From NCBI GenBank assembly GCA_021738625.1, contig JAIPBS010000009.1, forward strand, positions 1-64,000: 64,000 nucleotides of DNA, read 5' to 3'. Both the position numbers and the translations under genes were made by a program. A model generated the notes under the pieces. The model did not search any database. It was not told the origin of the DNA and saw only the letters and a list, made by a program, of their open reading frames with translations. Below, one piece after another: positions 1 to 8,497 of this stretch (position 1 is the first letter of the stretch; each line of letters begins with the position of its first letter). This stretch comes from Bacteroidales bacterium. GTDB lineage: Bacteria; Bacteroidota; Bacteroidia; Bacteroidales; JAIOZK01.

Positions 1-468
1 ACGTTTTTACGTCTTGAGTGTGTAACACTCCGACGCTGCAAGCGCAGACTTTGTTGCTTTTTCAAGTTCTTCCCTTCTATGCGCATCCCAATGAAATTTT
101 TAATCAAATCCATTTTTCAGCATGATTGCTGAATAACGTGTGTGTATGTGTACCCGTTACATTTATTTTCCTATTACTATCCTGTAAGGTATACCGATTC
201 GGAACAGGTTTGCAATGATTAACCTCATGCTTCAATCGGTATAACTGAATCTAACAGAAAAATGTTTTGCATTTTTAATAAGATTCAGTATACATTTATA
301 TTCCTGTTTCTGACAAATATATGTACTTTTTTCATATGTCATCCAATGGATTGACAATGTTTTTTAATTGTCTGTTTGCTGAGCCTTTGCTTTTTGGTTG
401 CCACCGCCAAAAATGAGTGGTTTAATTAACCCGGCCACGGTGCCGCCCCCTCAGTCCAGGAACAATTG

Positions 469-527
469 GTATTCAATGGTAATTCGATAGTCATTCAGTG
501 GTCATTCAATAGAAATTCGGTGGTTAT
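469..527. repeat. degenerate 11-12 base tandem repeat, block B of interspersed element
   Basis: About five imperfect copies of a unit like ATTCRRTRGT occur in a row. The reverse complement of 481-508 matches 61941-61967 with two mismatches and one gap, so this block belongs to an element present at both ends of the window in opposite orientation. Confidence 0.6.
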
Positions 528-639
528 TTAAGCTCCGGGGCAAGTATCCAACATTTCAAAGGTTCAATGTTCAATATTCCGCTTTGTCCGCAAGATTAGC
601 AGCCCCTTATACCCTTATTACCCTATACCCATATACCCG

Positions 640-660
640 GCATCCGGCATCCATTATCCA
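640..660. repeat. CATCC-rich repeat, block A of interspersed element
   Basis: The sequence repeats CGGCATC and ends in ATTATCCAG. On the reverse strand it reads CTGGATAATGGATG followed by CCGGATG, close in wording to the block at 61730-61757. A further related CATCCGGCTTC follows at 710-720. Confidence 0.5.
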
Positions 661-662
661 GT

Positions 663-684
663 CCCGATACGCTACGCTATCGGG
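663..684. repeat. REP-like palindromic hairpin
   Basis: CCCGATA (663-669) and TATCGGG (678-684) form a perfect 7-bp stem around the loop CGCTACGC. A second GC-rich stretch (CTCCGCTTCGCTCCG) follows directly. There is no T-run, so it is not a typical terminator. Its form resembles repetitive extragenic palindromes. Confidence 0.55.
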
Positions 685-732
685 ATCTCCGCTTCGCTCC
701 GACTTCCAGCATCCGGCTTCATCTTTTATTGC

Positions 733-740
733 TAACTTTG
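733..740 (+). promoter_or_regulatory. -7 box for rarA
   Basis: TAACTTTG fits the Bacteroidota -7 consensus TAnnTTTG and lies 17 bases before the ATG at 758. No good TTTG is seen at -33. The position supports 758 over an upstream in-frame start at 584. Confidence 0.45.
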
Positions 741-757
741 AAGCAAAAGGAAATAAG

Positions 758-2017
758 ATGACACCACTGGCTGAAAAGCTACGACCGGCTACACTGGAAG
801 ATTACATAGGTCAGGAACACCTGGTTGGGAAAAATGCCATTTTGCGCAAAGCCCTTGATTCGGGCAATGTGCCCTCCATGATTTTGTGGGGGCCGCCCGG
901 GACAGGTAAAACCACCCTGGCCTACATCATTTCAAAACAACTGAAAAGACCGTTTCATACGCTAAGCGCGGTTAGCTCCGGTGTTAAAGATGTGCGGGAG
1001 GTGATCAGCAGGGCCAGGATTGAATTGAACCCTTTGTTGTTTATCGATGAAATCCACCGTTTCAGCAAATCACAGCAGGATTCGCTATTGGGCGCCGTCG
1101 AAAAGGGTATTTTTACACTGATCGGTGCCACTACCGAGAATCCTTCTTTCGAGGTGATCTCTCCCCTGCTTTCGCGTTGCCAGGTTTATATCCTGAAACC
1201 GCTTGAAAAGAAACATCTCGACATCCTTTTGAACAAGGCCAAAACCCATCTTGAAGAAAACAAAAAGATCAGGATAAATATTAAAGAAAAAGAAGCCCTT
1301 TACAGGATTTCGGGCGGGGATGCACGTAAGCTGTTCAATGCGCTCGAGCTGGTTGTTCATGCCGGGGAAGGTAAAAAAACGATAACGGTTACCAATAAAA
1401 AAGCCCTGGACATCATACAGCAAAACCTTGCTATTTATGATAAAAAGGGGGAAATGCATTATGATGTGATCTCTGCCTTTATCAAGTCGATGCGGGGCAG
1501 CGATCCCAATGCAGCCGTTTACTGGCTGGCGCGCATGGTGGAAGCCGGAGAAGACCCCAAATTCATCGCCCGCCGGATGGTGATCCTGGCTGCCGAAGAC
1601 ATAGGCAATGCCAACCCCAATGCCCTGCTGCTGGCCAACGCCTGTTTCGACGCCATCAGCAAGGTGGGCTGGCCGGAAGGCCGCATCATCCTTTCCCAAA
1701 CAGCCACTTACCTGGCTTCCTCTCCCAAAAGCAATGCAGCATACGAAGCCATAAACAAGGCCCAGGCCCTGGTTAAACAAAGCGGTGACCTGCCGGTTCC
1801 CCTCGCCATCAGGAATGCCCCGACCAAACTCATGAAAGACATCGGCTACGGAAACAACTATAAATACGCCCACAGCTATGAAGGCAATTTTGCTGAGATG
1901 GAGTTTCTCCCAAATGAAATCAAGGGAACGGCGCTATACAAACCCGGGAAGAATGCAAGGGAGGAAGAAATAAGGAAACGGCTCAGGCAACTGTGGAAAG
2001 ACAAATACAATTATTAA
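758..2017 (+). CDS. rarA: replication-associated recombination protein A (AAA ATPase)
   Basis: RarA/MgsA is a clamp-loader-like AAA+ ATPase that acts at stalled replication forks with SSB. The 419-residue protein has Walker A GPPGTGKT at 45-52 (Lys51), Walker B with IDE and Asp97-Glu98 followed by HRF, and the long C-terminal tetramerisation domain with the AARMVILAAEDIGNANP-type motif. The frame stays open upstream to 584, but those residues are translated repeat DNA and do not resemble the family. I place the start at the ATG at 758, just after a TAACTTTG box and beginning MTPLAEKLRP. The gene appears monocistronic. Family assignment is secure; no oddity apart from the repeat-rich upstream region. 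Confidence 0.95.
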   Translation: MTPLAEKLRPATLEDYIGQEHLVGKNAILRKALDSGNVPSMILWGPPGTGKTTLAYIISKQLKRPFHTLSAVSSGVKDVREVISRARIELNPLLFIDEIHRFSKSQQDSLLGAVEKGIFTLIGATTENPSFEVISPLLSRCQVYILKPLEKKHLDILLNKAKTHLEENKKIRINIKEKEALYRISGGDARKLFNALELVVHAGEGKKTITVTNKKALDIIQQNLAIYDKKGEMHYDVISAFIKSMRGSDPNAAVYWLARMVEAGEDPKFIARRMVILAAEDIGNANPNALLLANACFDAISKVGWPEGRIILSQTATYLASSPKSNAAYEAINKAQALVKQSGDLPVPLAIRNAPTKLMKDIGYGNNYKYAHSYEGNFAEMEFLPNEIKGTALYKPGKNAREEEIRKRLRQLWKDKYNY

Positions 2018-2024
2018 GGTGTGC

Positions 2025-2055
2025 TTTGACACCATCTCATTTATATATATTTTTG
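2025..2055 (+). promoter_or_regulatory. promoter of the TPR histidine kinase gene
   Basis: TTTG at 2025-2028 and TATTTTTG at 2048-2055 are separated by exactly 19 bases, an ideal Bacteroidota sigma-A promoter. The predicted transcript starts near 2062, about 25 bases before the start codon at 2088. Confidence 0.7.
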
Positions 2056-2087
2056 ATGGCTTGTAATGTGTTCATAAACAAACCAAT

Positions 2088-4388
2088 TTGAAGAGTTTAA
2101 AACTTATACCGGGCATAAGCATTCCATTGCTTCTGTTTTTTTTCATTGGCTGCGACTCAGCTATGCAAAGAGAAACGAAAGCTACCGGAACATACCCCGA
2201 TTCACTTTCCATCATCATTCAAGACAAAATCCTCAACTATACAGATGCTTCCCTGGTTGATTTCGATTCATCAATGCATATGCTGAACGAAATACTCCAT
2301 ACCCTTGACACCATTCCCGACAGCCTGAAACATCTTTGCATTTTACCGTATATTAACATTGCCAGGGAAGAAACAGAACACGGGCATACCCATATGGCCG
2401 ACAGCCTGATGAAACTGGCCGATTCGCTTTTCAGGCAATATCCGGATTCAACGAATCTGCCATTTGTTTTTCTTAACAAGGGATTGATAGCGAAACAAAA
2501 AGGATTTTACGACACAGCTATATATTATTACCGGCAGGCACTCCATTATGGCGAACTATTCGGGGATACTACCGAGTTGCTGCCGGCCATGATCAATCTT
2601 GGCAATTCATTGCTCGACAAGGAATATACCGAAGAAGGCATGGATTACCTGAAATCCGCCCTCAAACTTGCTTCAGAAACCGGCGCCAGTCAGAACTTTG
2701 CCGAGGTTGCCAACAGCATCGGGGTAGCATACGAATACAGAGGCAACCTATCCCAGGCCATGCAATATTACAAGATGGCCATCGACACCCTCGAAAAGAT
2801 CAAATCCCAAAGAAATTATCTCAACCCTTTAAACAACCTGGCCAACACCTACCTGGAAGTTGGCAACGACTCTCTGGCGGAAAAGTACTATCTGAAAGTT
2901 TTAAAACTTTCAACCGAAATGAATCAAACCAACCTGATCATAACCGCCCTGATCAATCTTGGCAATTTTTGTCTCGTACATGAAAACTATGATAAAGCAC
3001 TTTATTATACGCTGCAAGCCCATGAAAAACTCAAAAGTTCCAACAACAGATACCTCAAATCAATTGTCCATTTGAACCTCGGGCTGATCTATAGCGGGAT
3101 GGAAAAGCCCCTCCAAAGCCGTAAGGAATTGTTCAGGGCTCATAAGATGGGCAATGATATAAATTTCTTCAACATCATCATCGAGGCCAATATGGAGCTG
3201 GGTAAATATTATCTAACCAACGGTAAACCCGACAGCGCCTATCATTATGCTTTAATAGCCTATAAAACCGCCCACGACAATCAAACGCTTTCATACCTGC
3301 CCCGAATCCTCAGAACACTCGCACAGTCAACAAGAAGGCTGGGGCTACAAAAAGAAAGTCTGGATTATTACCAGTTGTTCGATGAATACAATAGCCGCTA
3401 TTATGATACCCTGATGACCGAAAAAAACAGGTATTTTGCTTTTGAGTATGAACTGCAAAAGAGTGAAGCCGAAAACGAACTCCTTATCAGAGCGAAGCAG
3501 CTTGATCGGGAAATTATCAATAACAACCAGAAAGAACTAAAACAGCAGCGGCTCCTCATTATTCTGTTCATCGTGGTTTTGATCCTGGTATTGGTAATTG
3601 TTGTTCTTTTAATTTTCAGAACCCGGACAAAAAGTAAAGCCAACAGTCTTTTGCAGGAAAAAAATGAGCAAATCGAAAAGATCAACAGTTCGCTGGAAAA
3701 GGAGAACAAATTTAAAGACAGGCTCTTTTCATTGGTATCTCACGATATTCGAAGCCCTTTGATCTCGGTACATAATTTACTGGAATTGTTAGCAATGGAA
3801 GCCCTTGATCGCCAGAAACAGGAACGACTGATCAAAGACAATAAGGCACGACTTGAAAGCACCATCGAAATGGTGGATAACATCCTGCTTTGGACAAGAC
3901 AACAGTTGAGTATTGATTTTGTTAAGATAGAATCCATTGAAGTTTGCGATCTTATTCAGGAAATTATCGAATACTATCAACCAAAAGCGGAAGAGCTCGG
4001 CATTAACCTAAGCCATTTCTGCAGCAGAGATTGCATAGTTCAGACCGACATTAATATTACCAGACTCGTATTGCAAAACCTAATCTCAAATGCGCTGAAG
4101 TTTACACCCCGTGGTGGTCAGGTTACGATTAAAACCAAAGAAAAAGATGACGTGATCCGGGTATCTGTGCATGATACAGGCACGGGAATTGATAAAAAAG
4201 TACAGGGAAAAATACTGGATGAAAATCACAGCTATTTTGAGGATGGTTTGCACAACGAAAAGGGACATGGACTTGGACTAAAACTTTGCAAGTATTTTAT
4301 TGAGCAAAGCGGGGGTAAACTATGGTTTGAAAGTGAGAAAGGCAAAGGAACCGTTTTCTATTTTATCCTCCCCCAACATGTTGACTGA
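2088..4388 (+). CDS. TPR-containing sensor histidine kinase
   Basis: Begins with TTG (2088) and a signal sequence ending in FFFIGC, so the N-terminus is probably a lipoprotein or cleaved exported segment. About 400 residues of tetratricopeptide repeats follow (for example AEVANSIGVAYEYRGNLSQA), then a single membrane helix at about 488-510, a coiled linker, the HisKA box SHDIRSP with His552, and a HATPase domain (N box NLISNALKF, G1 DTGTGI, G2 GHGLGLKL). The TPR part should lie outside the inner membrane and the kinase inside. No receiver domain or regulator gene adjoins it, so the partner is unknown. Such orphan TPR kinases are common in Bacteroidota. Transcribed from its own promoter at 2025-2055. 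Confidence 0.88.
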   Translation: MKSLKLIPGISIPLLLFFFIGCDSAMQRETKATGTYPDSLSIIIQDKILNYTDASLVDFDSSMHMLNEILHTLDTIPDSLKHLCILPYINIAREETEHGHTHMADSLMKLADSLFRQYPDSTNLPFVFLNKGLIAKQKGFYDTAIYYYRQALHYGELFGDTTELLPAMINLGNSLLDKEYTEEGMDYLKSALKLASETGASQNFAEVANSIGVAYEYRGNLSQAMQYYKMAIDTLEKIKSQRNYLNPLNNLANTYLEVGNDSLAEKYYLKVLKLSTEMNQTNLIITALINLGNFCLVHENYDKALYYTLQAHEKLKSSNNRYLKSIVHLNLGLIYSGMEKPLQSRKELFRAHKMGNDINFFNIIIEANMELGKYYLTNGKPDSAYHYALIAYKTAHDNQTLSYLPRILRTLAQSTRRLGLQKESLDYYQLFDEYNSRYYDTLMTEKNRYFAFEYELQKSEAENELLIRAKQLDREIINNNQKELKQQRLLIILFIVVLILVLVIVVLLIFRTRTKSKANSLLQEKNEQIEKINSSLEKENKFKDRLFSLVSHDIRSPLISVHNLLELLAMEALDRQKQERLIKDNKARLESTIEMVDNILLWTRQQLSIDFVKIESIEVCDLIQEIIEYYQPKAEELGINLSHFCSRDCIVQTDINITRLVLQNLISNALKFTPRGGQVTIKTKEKDDVIRVSVHDTGTGIDKKVQGKILDENHSYFEDGLHNEKGHGLGLKLCKYFIEQSGGKLWFESEKGKGTVFYFILPQHVD

Positions 4389-4404
4389 TCAGGGAACACT
4401 CCGG

Positions 4405-4917
4405 CTATTCCTGTTCTTTTCTTTTAAGGCCATGTACAAACCAACTAACCATACCTCCAAATGTATCGAAATCGATTTGATGGCCCAGCCAATGGCAGGT
4501 TAACACTTTCTGATCCAAACCATCTCTTTCCCTCTCCCTGAAATAGCTCAGGTTTTTAAGCGGATCAACCGAATCGTCAGATTCACCCAGAACAACAAAC
4601 CGCATGGGACATTCCCTTTTGGTGATTTTAGGAATTTTAAGGCCGACATCCTTGTCAATATCCATTGCCGGATTAAACAGAAGGCAGGGCAGGCCGAGGT
4701 CTTCAGCCAGCCAATACGCCAGGGAGCCTCCCAGTGAACTTCCGATCAGCACTGCCGCATTTTTCTCCATGGCCTCAATTTTCAGGATTTCATAAGCATC
4801 CGGTTGCCGCCTGTAATCCAGGTGCATGGAAATAACGCTCAGTCCGACTTCTTCCATGATCTTGATCTTTTCGGGAACGGGAAAGCTATCCAAACCGTGT
4901 ATATAAAATGTTTTCAT
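4405..4917 (-). CDS. YqiA/YcfP-type alpha/beta-fold esterase
   Basis: A 170-residue small alpha/beta hydrolase. It starts MKTFYIHGLDS (strand plus oxyanion-type HG motif), has the nucleophile elbow GSSLGG around residue 60, an Asp in LGESDDSVDP and a late His in CHWLGHQID, consistent with a Ser-Asp-His triad. This fits the YqiA/UPF0227 family of small cytosolic esterases; the natural substrate is not known. Its start overlaps the stop of nnr by four bases (ATGA), so the two are translationally coupled. It converges on the kinase gene ending at 4388, with no strong terminator in the 16-base gap. Confidence 0.75.
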   Translation of the reverse strand: MKTFYIHGLDSFPVPEKIKIMEEVGLSVISMHLDYRRQPDAYEILKIEAMEKNAAVLIGSSLGGSLAYWLAEDLGLPCLLFNPAMDIDKDVGLKIPKITKRECPMRFVVLGESDDSVDPLKNLSYFRERERDGLDQKVLTCHWLGHQIDFDTFGGMVSWFVHGLKRKEQE

Positions 4918-6434
4918 ATGATTTTATTTGATAAACTTAAATATGCATTGGAAATATTGTCGATCAGGTCACTTGCAATCATGGCGTACTCTGTCTGTTC
5001 TTCAGCAGCCATATCACCCGCCAGCCCATGCAGATAAACGCCCAGAAGACAGGATTCCAGCGGACTGTAATTCTGCGAAAGCAAACCCAACAGTATCCCG
5101 GTCAGCACATCTCCTGTGCCGCCGGTGGCCATTCCCGGATTGCCGCTTGAGTTGTAAAAGGTTTTCCCTGCCGGTGTGGTGATGGCTGTGTGTGCTCCCT
5201 TCAAAACCACATAAGCATGATATTTAAAGGAAAATTCGCGTTGCTTTTCGTTGCGCTCAAATTCATCGGCCCACTTGCCCACCAAGCGTTCGAACTCCTT
5301 TGGATGCGGTGTAAAAATAGAAGCTTTAGGAACAAATGATATCCAGGTTTTATTCTCTGCCAGGATATTGATAGCATCCGCATCAAAAACGGTTGGTACA
5401 TCCGCATTTTGTATGAGCAGCTTAAGCGCCTTTTGGGTTTGTTCATCCTTACCCAAACCGGGCCCAACCGCAATTGCATTGTAAGCGGAAAGATTGGGTA
5501 CTTCCGAAAAGATTTCTTCCGAACTATCGATACTTACCATATTTTCAGGTACGCTTGTCTGGATGATGTCATAACCTTTCTGCGGCAAGTGGGTAGTGAT
5601 CAGCCCGGCGCCGCTTTTCAGGGCTGAACGGGAGGCCAGCACAGCCGCACCCATCTTACCATAAGCTCCAGAAACAAGCAAACCATGACCGTAATTTCCC
5701 TTATGTGAAAACTTATTTCTCTTTTTCAGCAGGGGCTTCAAATCTTCCGGTTCAAGGAAGTAATTCTTCACCTCAACATCCCGGATAAAATCCTTATGCA
5801 GCCCTATATGCAAAATTTCCCATTGCCCGACAAACCGGTCATTTTCGGGATACATGAAACACAGCTTGGGAAATTGGAAAGAAAGTGTGTAGTCTGCTTT
5901 CACGATGGTGCCACCCCCATTCACAGAAGGCTTGTCGGCAAACAGACCTGAAGGCATATCTACGGCAACCGTGTGGCATTTTGATGTGTTGACGGCCTTG
6001 ATCACCTCAGCAATAAAACCCTCAACAGGACGGGTAAGGCCTGATCCGAAAATGGCGTCGATCACCACATCTTTGTCACCAAATTCAGGAATTTCATCTT
6101 CTTCCGAAATTTCCCGGATCACAACTTCCTTTATTTCCCTGAGCCGTTTCAGGTTGCCGGTAAAATCATCAGATTCCTTATCCGTGAAGCGAAGTATGAG
6201 TACCTCCACCTTATATCCATCCTGGCTCATCAGCCGTGCAATCACCAGGCCGTCGCCGCCGTTGTTGCCGGGGCCGGCCACAACCTTTATGGTCCGGTCT
6301 TTTGCTGTTCTGTTTCTGAGCCAGTGGAAACATTTAGTGGCCGCCCGCTCCATCAGGTCGATTGAAGCAATAGGTTCGTTCTTGATGGTGTATTCATCAG
6401 CTTCTCTTATTTTTTCAATAGGTAAAATCTTCAT
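4914..6434 (-). CDS. nnr: bifunctional NAD(P)H-hydrate epimerase / ADP-dependent NAD(P)HX dehydratase
   Basis: This 506-residue fusion repairs hydrated NADH and NADPH. The N-terminal half (about 1-215) is the YjeF_N epimerase, with VVAGPGNNGGDGLVIARLM and DAIFGSGL. The C-terminal half (about 235-500) is the ribokinase-like YjeF_C dehydratase, with VGPGLGKDEQT, FDADAINIL, TPHPKEFERL and the phosphate-binding NPGMATGGTGDVLTG. Both active-site sets look intact. It is the first gene of a two-gene unit with the downstream esterase. A reverse-strand TAAATTTG box at 6458-6451 lies just upstream and is divergent from rlmD. Confidence 0.93.
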   Translation of the reverse strand: MKILPIEKIREADEYTIKNEPIASIDLMERAATKCFHWLRNRTAKDRTIKVVAGPGNNGGDGLVIARLMSQDGYKVEVLILRFTDKESDDFTGNLKRLREIKEVVIREISEEDEIPEFGDKDVVIDAIFGSGLTRPVEGFIAEVIKAVNTSKCHTVAVDMPSGLFADKPSVNGGGTIVKADYTLSFQFPKLCFMYPENDRFVGQWEILHIGLHKDFIRDVEVKNYFLEPEDLKPLLKKRNKFSHKGNYGHGLLVSGAYGKMGAAVLASRSALKSGAGLITTHLPQKGYDIIQTSVPENMVSIDSSEEIFSEVPNLSAYNAIAVGPGLGKDEQTQKALKLLIQNADVPTVFDADAINILAENKTWISFVPKASIFTPHPKEFERLVGKWADEFERNEKQREFSFKYHAYVVLKGAHTAITTPAGKTFYNSSGNPGMATGGTGDVLTGILLGLLSQNYSPLESCLLGVYLHGLAGDMAAEEQTEYAMIASDLIDNISNAYLSLSNKII

Positions 6435-6450
6435 GATTTCTGGTTTTACA

Positions 6451-6504
6451 CAAATTTAACCATTATTTAGCGCATAAAAAAAGCCTCCCAATTGATTAAC
6501 TTTG
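6451..6504. promoter_or_regulatory. divergent -7 boxes for nnr (-) and rlmD (+)
   Basis: Reverse strand: TAAATTTG at 6458-6451, 17 bases before the nnr ATG. Forward strand: TAACTTTG at 6497-6504, 20 bases before the rlmD ATG. Neither has a good -33 TTTG, so strength is uncertain. Confidence 0.45.
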
Positions 6505-6523
6505 CAGCTCATTTGTAAAAGCT

Positions 6524-7951
6524 ATGGGAAGAAAACACAAAGAACAAAAGATATATAATGAGGTAGAGGTGCTTGATGCCGGAAGCGAAGGCAAAGCCAT
6601 TTGCCGGATCGATGGACAGGTGATATTTGTACCTTTTGTGGTGCCGGGAGATGTAATCGACCTGCAAATCAGGAGAAAGAAAAAAAACTTTCTTGAGGGA
6701 AAAGCCATTCAGGTCAAACATTTTTCGGATAAACGAACTGAAGCTATTTGCAGCCATTTCGGATTGTGCGGAGGTTGCAAATGGCAAAACATGCAGTACA
6801 TGCATCAATTGCATTACAAGCAAAAACAGGTGGAAGACAATCTTGAAAGGATCGGCAAGCTTGAATTGCCGGACATCAGTCCCATTATTCCCTCCGGCGA
6901 AGTTTTTTACTACAGGAACAAGCTTGAATTCACCTTCTCAAATAAAAAATGGCTTACGGACGACGCCCCTTCAAGCGATGAAGCCAACCGGATGAACGCC
7001 CTGGGCTTTCATTTGCCGGGCATGTTCGACAGGATCCTGGATATCAAAAAGTGTTATCTGCAAAGCGATCCGTCCAATGCAATCCGAGTGGCGGCCAGGC
7101 AATATGCCATGGATCAACAGTTATCATTTTATGATGTGAGAAAGCATGAGGGCTTCCTAAGAAACCTCATCATAAGAACCTCTACAACCGGGGAAGTTAT
7201 GCTCATCGTTGTGTTTCATCATGAGGATGAAGCCATTCATGGTATGCTTGATCATTTGCAGAGTGGGCCACACGAGATCACATCATTATTTTATGTGATC
7301 AATGAGAAGAAAAACAACGATATAAGCGACCAGGAAGTCATTCATTACAAAGGCAAAGATCACATCATCGAACAAATGCCTCCGGATGTTGAAGATGACG
7401 ATAAGCTGATGTTCAGGATAGGCCCCAAATCATTTTATCAAACCAACAGCCGACAGGCTTACAGGCTTTACAAAACCGCTGCGGATTTCGCCGAATTGAA
7501 AGGAAACGAAACCGTTTATGACCTTTATACGGGTACCGGCACCATTGCGAACTTCGTTGCCCGCGATGCAAAGAAGGTGATCGGCATCGAATATGTAGAA
7601 TCCGCCATTGAAGATGCCAGGCAAAACTCTGAGATCAACCGGATCGAAAACACCGTGTTTTATGCCGGAGACATGAGCAAACGCCTGGATGAGGAATTGA
7701 TCGAGAAGCATGGCAAACCCGATGTTGTCATCACCGATCCTCCGCGGGCGGGCATGCACCACAAGGTGGTTGCTAAACTATTGGCAATCGAAGCTCCGAA
7801 AATCGTTTACGTGAGCTGCAACCCTGCAACACAGGCCAGGGATTTGAATATGCTGGCGGAAAAATATAAGATTATGAAAATACAGCCGGTGGATATGTTC
7901 CCACATACGGCGCATGTAGAAAACGTGGTTTTACTGCACACGCGGAAGTGA
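6524..7951 (+). CDS. rlmD: 23S rRNA (uracil-C5) methyltransferase, RlmD/TrmA family
   Basis: A 475-residue SAM-dependent RNA m5U methyltransferase. It has an N-terminal TRAM domain (about 1-60), an iron-sulfur cluster site (CSHFGLCGGC plus a further Cys in IKKCYLQ), the SAM-binding loop DLYTGTGTIANFVA, the DPPRAGMH motif and the nucleophile Cys432 in YVSCNPATQARD. The family modifies uracil 1939 or a nearby uracil of 23S rRNA. RlmD and RlmCD cannot be separated by eye. It overlaps the convergent aroK by 21 bases at the 3' ends. Confidence 0.88.
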   Translation: MGRKHKEQKIYNEVEVLDAGSEGKAICRIDGQVIFVPFVVPGDVIDLQIRRKKKNFLEGKAIQVKHFSDKRTEAICSHFGLCGGCKWQNMQYMHQLHYKQKQVEDNLERIGKLELPDISPIIPSGEVFYYRNKLEFTFSNKKWLTDDAPSSDEANRMNALGFHLPGMFDRILDIKKCYLQSDPSNAIRVAARQYAMDQQLSFYDVRKHEGFLRNLIIRTSTTGEVMLIVVFHHEDEAIHGMLDHLQSGPHEITSLFYVINEKKNNDISDQEVIHYKGKDHIIEQMPPDVEDDDKLMFRIGPKSFYQTNSRQAYRLYKTAADFAELKGNETVYDLYTGTGTIANFVARDAKKVIGIEYVESAIEDARQNSEINRIENTVFYAGDMSKRLDEELIEKHGKPDVVITDPPRAGMHHKVVAKLLAIEAPKIVYVSCNPATQARDLNMLAEKYKIMKIQPVDMFPHTAHVENVVLLHTRK

Positions 7952-8446
7952 CCGGATGGAACGGTAAATCAGGTCAATGTCTGCATTTTCGCCCTTTACT
8001 GTGATGTCGGCTTGTTGGTAGAATTGCTCCCTTTCTGTCAGATGATCTTGAAAAAACTCCGGAATTTCGCTTTCCGGGATTTTATCCAGTATAGGCCTTG
8101 CCTTTTTTGAATTTTTATAACGATCATGGATGGATTTCACATCCATCTTCAAATAAACCGAAATGCCGGCTTCCTTCATCAGGCTCATGTTATCATGGTA
8201 ACAGGGAGTGCCTCCTCCAGTTGAGATCACAACATTATCAAGACCGCTCAATTCGATTAAGGTGTTATGCTCGAGTTCTCTAAAAAGTTCTTCATCATAT
8301 TTGTTAAAAAAATCGGGAATACTAAGCTTGTAGCGCCCTTCCATCACCTGGTCGGTATCCCGGAACTCGTAGCCAAAACGCCTGGCAAGTTTACGGCCCA
8401 CAGTGGTTTTTCCACTGAACATATATCCGATGAGATAAACTCGCAT
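7931..8446 (-). CDS. aroK: shikimate kinase
   Basis: Phosphorylates shikimate in the chorismate pathway. The 171 residues match the usual length. Walker A GYMFSGKTT lies at 7-15, the shikimate-binding Asp32 in RDTDQVM, the glycine-rich STGGGTPCY near 77-85, and a lid Arg in KARPIL. It follows tktC by about 50 bases on the same strand. It may share that transcript, which would put erythrose-4-phosphate supply and aromatic synthesis together; this link is inference. The 3' end overlaps rlmD. Confidence 0.92.
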   Translation of the reverse strand: MRVYLIGYMFSGKTTVGRKLARRFGYEFRDTDQVMEGRYKLSIPDFFNKYDEELFRELEHNTLIELSGLDNVVISTGGGTPCYHDNMSLMKEAGISVYLKMDVKSIHDRYKNSKKARPILDKIPESEIPEFFQDHLTEREQFYQQADITVKGENADIDLIYRSIRSLPRVQ

Positions 8447-8497
8447 AATATCTTTACAGGAGGCGCTTCAATCAACCTTTCAGAAAACGCCTGTGCC

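Larger units (their letters stand above)
1..732. other. intergenic region with repeats, no supported gene
   Basis: No convincing gene is present before rarA. The stretch holds a degenerate short tandem repeat (469-527), a CATCC-rich repeat (640-660) and a palindromic hairpin (663-684). Two short reverse-strand frames have protein-like composition (about 7-105, and 364-438), but neither has an ATG start or a recognisable domain. They may be decayed gene ends. The composition is uneven, which suggests accumulated repeat insertions. Confidence 0.6.

Noticed and set aside
7-105. Reverse-strand frame with protein-like end (HWDAHRREELEKATKSAL)
   Set aside because: No start codon within a reasonable distance and no match to a family I know; it may be a decayed gene end, but the evidence is too slim.
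364-438. Reverse-strand GTG frame of 24 residues (VAGLIKPLIFGGGNQKAKA)
   Set aside because: It looks like a protein C-terminus, but an in-frame stop precedes it and there is no supporting context; may be a relic.
1085-1873. 262-codon reverse-strand open frame opposite rarA
   Set aside because: It lies wholly within the conserved rarA coding sequence and its translation shows no domain; it is a shadow of the rarA codon pattern.
7931-7951. Overlap of rlmD and aroK 3' ends as a possible frameshift
   Set aside because: Both proteins end normally at family length; short tail-to-tail overlaps are ordinary.
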